A stretch of 64,000 nucleotides of DNA from contig JANCRA010000114.1 of NCBI GenBank assembly GCA_024362935.1, forward strand, positions 1,488,001 through 1,552,000, read 5' to 3'. Shown in pieces: positions 56,991 through 64,000 of this stretch (positions within the stretch are counted from its first letter, which is position 1; every line of letters begins with the position of its first letter). Position numbers and translations under genes: made by a program. The stretch comes from Setophaga petechia (lineage: Eukaryota > Chordata > Aves > Passeriformes > Parulidae). The notes under the pieces are model-generated. The model was not told the origin of the DNA. It saw only the letters and a list, made by a program, of their open reading frames with translations, and made no database searches.

Positions 56991-57390
56991 TGATGTCCTG
57001 GTCCCACAGCCCTGGCCCCTTTTCCCCATGTCAGGCTCTGGGGTGGATCCTGTGGAACACCCTTTGGTGGAGGCTGTGGCTCCAGGTGGGCCGGGGGGAT
57101 CCCGGGGGACAGGGACCCTGCTGGGCATGGACAGCATTGGACTTGTTGGGAGAAACTGTGAGGGGGAGCTGGGGCAGAGTGACCAACCCAGTGACCTGAC
57201 ACAGCCCTGCTGGGATGTCACACAGCCCCCCTGGGATGTCACAGCCTGCTCTGTGATGTCACAGCTGGTCTCTGATGTCACAGTTAACTCTGTGATGTCA
57301 CAGAGGCACTCTATGATGTCATAGCTCTCAATGACCTCACATAATCCAATCTGTGATGTCATAGCCCACTCTGTGACCTCATATTACCTG
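56990..57390 (+). repeat. GC-rich module plus short TGATGTCA array (diverged copy)
   Basis: TCAGGCTCTGGGGTGGATCC aligns to the GC-rich modules at 980 and 46820. It is followed by about eight TGATGTCA-like units. Confidence 0.75.
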
Positions 57391-57844
57391 AAGATAAATT
57401 GCCTACACCAGGTGAGCTGACACCTGGAGCTTGTTCTCCAAAACCCCAGGCCTATGGAAACCACACAATGCCCATTGTGTGAGAAGGGGAACTGGAAGTT
57501 CAGCAGCCTCAGTGTCCTGCCGGCTCAGCCAGGCCCACTGGAACATTGGGGTCCACGACCACCAGGAACCACCAGAGAGAACCCCTGGACAGAAAAGAGC
57601 ATTCAAAAGGGGAGGGGAAGTATGTTAATGATTTTTGGGAAATGATTATCATATGTGTGCTTAGTCCAGGACAATCAATGAATATCTGTGCAAAATACAG
57701 AAATTAAACAGAAATCTTCCTGTACTCAGCATGCAGGGCTTTGGTAGGAGCTCTCTCCCGTGCATCCAGCTGAATAAAGAATGCTGCTGCTTCATGCTAC
57801 ATTGGGGTTTAGGAGTTTTCTGTTTTACTGACTTTTTGGTAACA
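57390..57844 (+). mobile_element. LTR-like element with polyA signal
   Basis: AATAAA at 57773-57778 and an end GACTTTTTGGTAACA at 57844. The 3' part resembles the element at 9330-9679. The start near TGAAGATAAATTG is a guess. Confidence 0.5.
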
Positions 57845-58440
57845 CTCCCACTGCCAAGGAAAGCTTTGTCTGCTGCTGTTCACAAACAGAGAAGGGCTGG
57901 TGGCAGATGTGGGGCTCAGAGGCTGCCTGGGGCACAGTGACCATGAAATAATCAAGTTTTCAATGTTCTGTGGAAGAAGGAGAGGCAGCAACAAAACTTC
58001 TACACTGGAATTAGGAAGGGCAGACTTTGGCCTGTTTGGGATGCAGATTTGGGGAGTATCAAATCAAGTACTGATTTTTTTAAAGGAAACAACCCTTAAA
58101 AACAAAGGGATCCAGGAAGGATGGACACGTTTCAAAAAAGTAATCTTAAGGATGAAGGAGCAGCCTTATGCAGTCCATATGCAGCAAAAGATGAGCTAGA
58201 AAGGAAAACGACTGGCCTGGCTGGGCATGGAGCTTTTGTGGGGACTAAAAGGAAAGAAGAGGGTGCATCAACTTTGGACAGAAGTTCAGGCAACTTAGGA
58301 AATATTTAAGAATGTTGTTAGGTCTTGCAGAAAGAAAAGCAGAGATCTGAAAGATCAATTAGAGCTTTATCTGACCACTTCTGTGAAAAATATTAGAAAA
58401 TGTTTCTACAAATAAATTAATAGGAAAACATGAGATAAGA
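57845..58440. other. Intergenic, possibly proviral interior or CR1 5' part
   Basis: Short open frames, none recognised. It may belong to the element ending at 57844 (internal sequence after the LTR) or to the CR1 that follows. Confidence 0.3.
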
Positions 58441-59340
58441 ATCTCTACGCCTTATTGGATGGAGTGGGGAATATAGTAACTAAAGATAATGACAAGGCTG
58501 AGCTACTTAAAACCTTGTTTATCCTAATTTTCAATATTAGGATAGGTTGCCCTGAGGACAAGGGTTCTCCTGAGCTGGTAGATGAGCACAGGGAGCAGAA
58601 CAGGCCCCTGGAATCCAGGAGGAAGCAGCTGGTGACCTGCTGAGCCACTCAGATGCTCGGAGGTGTATGGGATCAGATGGGATCCATCCCAGGGGGATGA
58701 GGGAGCTGGTGGATGAGCTCCCCAAGCTGCTCTCCATCATTTACCATCAGTCCTGGCTCAGCAGGGAGGTCCCAGAGGACTGGAGGTGCCAGTGTGAGCC
58801 CATCCCCAAGAAGGGCTGGCAGGAGGATCTGGGGAACTCCAGGCCTGTCAGCCTGACCTGGGTGCCCGGCAAGGTGATGGAACAGATCACCTTGAGTGCC
58901 ATCACAGGGCACCCACAGGATGGCCCAGGGGTCAGAGCCAGCCAGCGAGGATTTCAATATCCTCATTGATGGTCTGGATGAAGGGATTGAGTCCAACATC
59001 AGCATATTAGCAGATGACACCAAGCTGGGTGCGAGTGTGGATCTGCTGGAGGGTAGGAGGGCTCTGCAAAGGGCCCTGGACAGGCTGGATCCAGGGCCCA
59101 AATCCAACAAGGTGAGGTTTAAAAAGTCCAAGTGCCAGGTCCTGCACTTTGGCCACAACAACCCCTGCAGCACTACAGGCTGGGGACAGAGTGGCTGGAG
59201 AGCAGCCAGGCAGAAAGGGACCTGCAGGGACTGATGGACAGCAGGCTGGACATGAGGCAGCAGTGTGCCCAGGTGGGCAAGAAGGCCAATGGCTCCTGGC
59301 CTGGATCAGGAATGGTGTGGCCAGCCGGAGATCTGTTGTG
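58440..59340 (+). mobile_element. CR1 LINE, degenerate reverse transcriptase region
   Basis: Successive frames show CR1 pol features. These include a PEDWRCQCEPIPKKG-like segment (usual VPEDWKKANVTPIFKKG position), then GNSRPVSLT, then an ADDTKLG motif (residues of RT domain 5) and a [11 protein letters not shown] segment. Frameshifts and an internal deletion near 58935 break the frame. Non-functional fossil. Confidence 0.9.
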
Positions 59341-59560
59341 CCAGCACAGATCTATCTCCCCCCAGCTAAGCACATAGACATTGCTGCTGCAGCTCCAGAG
59401 AAGGCAACAAAAGGGCATCTCTGCAGAAAACTCTGCTGGGAGATCCTTTAGTTCCTTTAAAGCCACCGAGAGCACAGCCCCTCATTGACAGAGTCTGTGA
59501 CTACAGGAAAGGTGGAGAGAAAGAAAATGAGAAATGGCACAAACAATGACATTTATTTGT
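59340..59560 (-). repeat. Duplicated 3' flank of receptor loci
   Basis: Same sequence as 16690-16900, including CTCCAGAGAAGGCAACAAAA and GGTGGAGAGAAAGAAAATGA-type words. It shows that the receptor duplication included about 350 bp downstream. Confidence 0.75.
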
Positions 59561-59665
59561 GAGCAAGATTAAAAACTAAAAGACAAAGAACTTTCAAAAT
59601 GAAGCCAACAAGAAGTATCAAAGATGACTTTTATTACAACTGATTTGCAGAAATTTGTCAGCAGT

Positions 59666-60160
59666 TTAATGTTTCTGAAGCCATCCAGTCATCAGTGTCC
59701 ACACTGCAGCCTTGAGCTCCTGGTTCCTCAGGCTGTAGATGAGGGGGTTCAGGGCTGGAGGCACCACCGAGTACAGAAGTGACAGGGCCAGATCCAGGGA
59801 TGGGGAGGACATGGAGGGGGGCTTCAGGTGAGCAAATGTGCCAGTGCTGAGGAACAGGGAGAGCACGGCCAGGTGAGGGAGGCAGGTGGAAAAGGCTTTG
59901 TGCCGTCCCTGCTCAGAGGGGATCCTCAGCAAAGCCCTCAAGATCTGCACATAGGAGAAAACAATGAACACAAAACAACCAAAACCTGAGGATGCACCAA
60001 CCAAAAGGAGCCCAAGTTTCCTGAGGTAGGATTTGGAGCAGGACAGTTTGAGGATCTGTGGGACTTCACAGAAGAACTGGCCCAGGGCATTGCCATGGCA
60101 CAGGGGAAGGGAAAATGTATTGGCCGTGTGCATGAGAGCATTGAGAAAGGCACTGGCCCA
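59666..60160 (-). pseudogene. Olfactory receptor pseudogene, 5'-truncated
   Basis: 164 codons corresponding to residues 147-310 of the intact receptors, from late TM4 to the normal stop, without internal stops. TM1-TM3 and the DRY motif are missing. The break at about 60160 is followed (upstream in gene sense) by a simple TTTTATTTTATT tract and unrelated sequence. TM5 differs from both intact genes, so it is not a simple recent copy of either. A candidate AATAAA lies about 30 bases past the stop. It cannot form a receptor. Confidence 0.9.
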
Positions 60161-60179
60161 GACATGCTCAGTGTAGTAC

Positions 60180-60212
60180 TACAGCATTTTATTTTATTTT
60201 TATTTTATTTTT
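60180..60212 (+). repeat. Simple T-rich tract at OR truncation point
   Basis: TTTTATTTTATTTTTATTTT-type low-complexity sequence next to the receptor breakpoint, possibly a retroposon tail or breakpoint scar. Confidence 0.6.
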
Positions 60213-60338
60213 AAAAAACATTCTAACACTAGTAAAATAGTAGGAAAAGGTCCCAATGGAAAACGGCACAACAAAGAAAAGAAGGCTGAGATTGTAAAGA
60301 ATTACATTCTGAAGGCAATGGAGCAGAAAAAAGAGAGT

Positions 60339-61271
60339 TTATTGTTTCTGAAAAAATAAAGTCATCATTTTTCTCAGGGCATCCTTGAGCTCCTGGTTCC
60401 TCAGGCTGTAGATGAGGGGGTTCAGGGCTGGAGGTACCACTGAGTACAGAACTGACAGGGCCAGATCCAGGGATGGGGAAGACATGGAGGGGGGTTTCAG
60501 ATAGGCAAATACTGCAGTGCTGACAAAGAGGGAGACCACAGCCAGGTGAGGGAGGCAGGTGGAAAAAGCTTTGTGCCGTCCCTGCCCTGAGGGGATCCTC
60601 AGCACAGCCCTGAAGATCTGCACATAGGAGAAAACAATGAACACAAAACCACCAAAAGTTAAACACACACTAACAGCCAGAAGCCTCAGCTCCTTGATAT
60701 AGGATTTGGAGCAGGAGACCTTGAGGATCTGGGGCGCCTCACAGAAGAACTGGCCCAGGGCATTGCCATGGCACAGGGGCAGGGAAAATGTATTGGCTGT
60801 GTGCATGAGAGCATTGAGAAAGGCGCTGGCCCAGGCAGCTGCTGCCATGTGGGCACAAGCTCTGCTGCCCAGGAGGGTCCCGTAGTGCAGGGGTTTGCAG
60901 ATGGACACGTAGCGGTCGTAGCACATGATGGTCAGGAGACAAAACTCTGCTGAGAGAAAGAACAGCAAGAAAAAGAGCTGAGCAGCACATCCAGTGTAGG
61001 AGATGTCCCTGGTGTCCCAGAGGGAATTGTGCATGGCTTTGGGGACAGTGGTGCAGATGGAGCCCAGGTCGCTGAGGGCCAGGTTGAGCAGGAAGAAGAA
61101 CATGGGCGTGTGCAGGTGGTGGCCGCAGGCTACGGCGCTGATGATGAGGCCGTTGCCCAGGAGGGCAGCCAGGGAGATGCCCAGCAAGAGGCAGAAGTGC
61201 AGGAGCTGCAGCTGCCGCGTGTCTGCCAGTGCCAGCAGGAGGAAGTGCCTGATGGAGCTGCTGTTAGACAT
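60339..61271 (-). CDS. Olfactory receptor, OR14-like (avian gamma-c type), intact
   Basis: 310 residues in one exon, the same length as the gene at 17022-17954 and roughly 88% identical by eye. Differences concentrate in TM3 (residues 102-114) and TM5 (about 190-210), where odorant-contact positions usually lie. Landmarks: NSS glycosylation site at residue 3, G39-N40 in TM1, LHTPM 53-57, DRY 119-121, C95 and C177, STCLPHL in TM6 and PALNPLIYSLRN in TM7. The start ATG has A at -3. An AATAAA overlaps the stop codon. It lies about 180 bp upstream of the truncated copy on the same strand, so it is part of a tandem cluster. Confidence 0.94.
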   Translation of the reverse strand: MSNSSSIRHFLLLALADTRQLQLLHFCLLLGISLAALLGNGLIISAVACGHHLHTPMFFFLLNLALSDLGSICTTVPKAMHNSLWDTRDISYTGCAAQLFFLLFFLSAEFCLLTIMCYDRYVSICKPLHYGTLLGSRACAHMAAAAWASAFLNALMHTANTFSLPLCHGNALGQFFCEAPQILKVSCSKSYIKELRLLAVSVCLTFGGFVFIVFSYVQIFRAVLRIPSGQGRHKAFSTCLPHLAVVSLFVSTAVFAYLKPPSMSSPSLDLALSVLYSVVPPALNPLIYSLRNQELKDALRKMMTLFFQKQ

Positions 61272-61289
61272 TTTTCACTCTAGACATGA

Positions 61290-63164
61290 AGTCCTGTTCA
61301 GGGAGAGGACAGTGACAAGTCAGAGCAGACTTTGCTGATCAATGTCCAAGTCCCTTCTCCCAGCCCTGCCCCTACTGCTCTGTTGCACCCAATTTTCCTT
61401 TTCTCAGAGCCCTTCCTTCAGCCCTGTTCCTGGAGCTCTGCTGGGATCTGCTCCTCTTGCTGTGATGAGCAGGGACTCTGCCCATGGACACCAAGGGGTC
61501 AGCTCTGCTCTGCAGCAGTGGGGTTATGGGAACAGGGACAGGGGCCAGTCCTTGGGTTGCATTTCGTCATTCCAAACTGCTCCTGAGGCAGAGGAGTTCA
61601 GCAGCACCTCCTGTCCCAGGGCTAAGGGAGGGTGATGGTCAAAGGCAGTTCAAGTGGGTTTCCTGCTGTGCCCAGGGAGATCAGAGAGAACTGTGCAATG
61701 CAAGAGCAGTGGTTGGAACTCAGTGAAGGCTGAGGGGAGCTTCTCTGTCGCTCCATCTGTCCCCAGCTGCCCTTTTTGCAATTCAGGGCAGTCCCTGTGC
61801 TCCCCTGGAAATCAGCCTGGCACAGCTGAGAGCAGAGGGACCCACAGCAGAGCAAACTGGCTCAGCCTTTCTCAGAGTCTCAGCTCCGCTCTGGCAACTG
61901 ACCCTCCTATCCCCCAGTGTCCCCTGGAGGCAGGTCACAGCTTGGATGGCATCCTGAGGATACACCAAGGGACCTGTCCATGGCACTGCTTGAGGAGAGT
62001 GGGCTCATTGCCAGCCTGCCAGGCTGCCGTGCCCAGAGCTCCCCGGGCACAGGGAGCTGGGACACCCCATTGCTGTGCTCAGCCTGCACAGGAGGAGCCC
62101 AAGGGCTGGGCCTGGCCCTGCAGCAGGAACTGCCAATGCAGAGAGCCCCTAAGCCATGGCAGCAGCACCTGGGCAAGGCAAGGAGAGAGAGAGAGCCGGG
62201 CCTGAGGAAAAGCCTTTCCCTGGGCAGCCCTGGCCAGCCCCTGGCAGGCAGCAGCAGGGCAGGACAGTGGCCCTCAGGCCCTGGTCAGCAGGGAATGGGC
62301 ACATGGCCGCAGAGATGCCCTTCATCTCTGGGGCTGCTCTGCCCGCCCAGGAGGGACTGAGGGCCCCGAGCCCCCGGGCTGAGGGCTGTGCTGGCTGCCA
62401 GGGGACACAAGAGCTGTGCTGCTCAGGGCAGTGTCTGCCCTGCAGGGCAGGCCCGGCAGGTGCCACATCTGCCCTGCAGCAGGGCTTCCCTCAGCACTGC
62501 CTCCCTCCCTGCCTGCCCACGGCTCTGCTGCTGGAGCTGTCCCAGCCCCAGCTGCTCCTGTGGCCCTGGGCTCCAGAGCTGCCACAGCTGCCAGAGCCCA
62601 GCCCAGCCCCTGGGCCAGCCCTGCCCTGCAGCTGCTCGGCCCTGCAGGGGTTAAAGAACAGCTCCCCCAGCCTGGAGACCCAAGCACGAATCTCCTGCCC
62701 TGAAAGTGCTCATGACAAGTCCCCTTAACATTGACCTGGTCTTCAGCTGGAGCTATGAGCACACATGGCTGCTCTGCCCAACCTGCCGCAGGCCAGCCAT
62801 CCCTGGCTGCAGGTGCTGTCCTGCCCTGTCCCTCTGATGGTGCCCAGGGCAGCCCCGCACTGCAGCACATCCTCCCCCAAAGCAGAAACCTCAGCAGAGC
62901 CATCCTACCAGTCACATCAGTCCTGTCACAGGTCACTTTTAGAAGATCCCTACAGGAGCACAGGAGATCTATCCCTGAATCCACAGACTCACCACATTGT
63001 GGGCTGTGAAGATTCACGAAGTGAAGTCTCAGCTCAATGTCTTCCCAATCCTGATTGCCTTCAGCCTGTCTCTGCCGGGCTCCTGTCCCCTCGGTACCTG
63101 CAGGCAGAGCCCTCAGTTGTGCTGGGCTGGGAGAGGAGCTGGTCCTGGGAAGAGCTGTTCCTTT
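61290..63164. other. Upstream flank of OR gene, GC-rich, no gene recognised
   Basis: Very GC-rich at 62050-62660. Long frames on both strands (287 codons at 62322-63185, minus) are Ala/Gly/Pro-rich and share only their first residues (MSVLLS) with module M frames. Probably not coding. Confidence 0.4.
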
Positions 63165-63840
63165 AAAGCTCAGCAGCACAGACACAGCACAAGGACTTTA
63201 ATGAGCCTCTTGGGGATTTGGTGTTGTTTACATCAGACTCAGTCCCTGAGAGAGTGTTCAAAAAACTTCTCAAGAACTCAAAGTTAAATTGAAGCTCCAA
63301 AGTTTCCTTAAGTTTTAATGGGTCTCAGTGAAGGACATGACTGAGAAAGTGTCCCCAGGTTCCTGTTAGAGCAGAACACTGGAGGCAGTGATGACAGGTC
63401 GGACAAACAAGGCAAAGGTGTCTCTGATGCTGAGCAAATCTGCATGTGTTTCAGGAATGCAAAGGGCCAAGGCCTGAGCCCCAGCCCCTGCCCAGGCAGA
63501 TCCTGTCCCTCCCTCCTTGCTCAGGGTTCTTCCCGGGATGGGCACTGGCATGTGGGGATGGGCAATGCCAAGGGCAGGAGCATGGGGCGGCCCCTGCCAG
63601 GCTGCTGAGCAGGGACAAGGAGGCAATGAGGCCCCAGGCCTGCAAGGGTCACTTGTCCCCTCGTGGCCTCAGGCCCAGGCCCAGCAGCCATGGCCAAAGT
63701 GCTGCCCAAGGTGGCTCTGTCAGGGCTGTCTTGCAGCTGCTGCCCATCCCTGTGCCCTGTGCAGCCCAGGCTGTCCCACGGTGTCCCTGCCCTGCGCCTC
63801 TGTCCCTGCAGGCTGTGGGGAACAGGTCCCCCTGTACCTT
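63165..63840 (+). repeat. Recurrent module M, copy near window end
   Basis: GCTCAGCAGCACAGACACAG, the TACATCAGACTCAGTCCCTG half and the GTCCCCAGGTTCC half are all present. The closest relative is the palindrome centre at 38690-38900. Confidence 0.75.
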
Positions 63841-64000
63841 TCGGACACATACCTTGGCAGATTGGAATGTTGTCCACATGGATGGCTACAGAACACCAAA
63901 ACATGAATTCTCATCCATTTTTTCTGAAAATATAGGATCATAGGTCTCTATACTATCATTTGGTGGTTTTCATTATAATGAATCTGACTTTTCTGAATAG

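Noticed and set aside
62322..63185. 287-codon open frame on the minus strand
   Set aside because: GC-driven and unlike any family I know. Its start lies in module M sequence, and its frame is not preserved in other M copies.

Overview
This is vertebrate genomic DNA, almost certainly from a bird and probably a songbird. The evidence is two intact class II olfactory receptor genes of the type expanded in birds (OR14-like, gamma-c), CR1 retroposon fragments, avian-type ERVL and ERVK-like retroviral remnants, and a short C2H2 zinc-finger gene with the N-terminal layout of the songbird zinc-finger expansion. There are no bacterial-type operons and no CRISPR. The family names come from recognition; no database was searched.

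Genes are few. Intact candidates are an olfactory receptor at 17022-17954 (-), a five-finger C2H2 gene at 26755-27663 (-, two exons with a 186-nt intron), and a second olfactory receptor at 60339-61271 (-). A 5'-truncated receptor copy lies at 59666-60160 (-). Everything else is repeats, retroviral remnants, or GC-rich sequence with no convincing coding signal. Many open frames are by-products of tandem repeats or GC-rich sequence.

Layout. 1-3326 is one arm of an outer inverted repeat (partner 47571-51092). 3327-8160 is a decayed retrovirus (minus strand) with both LTRs, primer-binding site, gag, dUTPase/RT remnants and an Env transmembrane remnant, plus a nested solo LTR. 8161-16900 holds tandem arrays (TGATGTCA, 37-bp, ~180-bp) and CR1 pieces. 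16900-19440 is the first receptor locus. 20229-21853 is a large LTR-like element. 21980-23690 is more 180-bp/37-bp repeat. 24460-25130 is an LTR-like promoter. 25140-25810 is tandem repeat including six RFX X-box palindromes. 26339-27663 is the zinc-finger gene. 29297-30692 is a small inverted repeat. 31523-33680 holds LTRs. 33491-44288 is a large palindrome (arms ~5.3 kb, 129-bp centre) carrying two LTR families, 37-bp arrays, a minisatellite and a CpG-rich block with ZNF143-like sites. 45272-56142 is a third inverted pair, one arm of which carries a G-depleted LTR insertion. 57390-59340 is an LTR and CR1. 59340-61300 is the second receptor locus, and 61300-64000 is GC-rich duplicate sequence.

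No pathway joins these genes. What unites the window is architecture: nested inverted repeats, the same few repeat modules in both orientations, and three unrelated arrays each built on a recognisable transcription-factor palindrome or motif (CRE-like TGATGTCA, RFX X-box, ZNF143-like). Such density of palindromes and retroviruses would fit a W chromosome or a multigene receptor/zinc-finger cluster; the sequence alone cannot say which.
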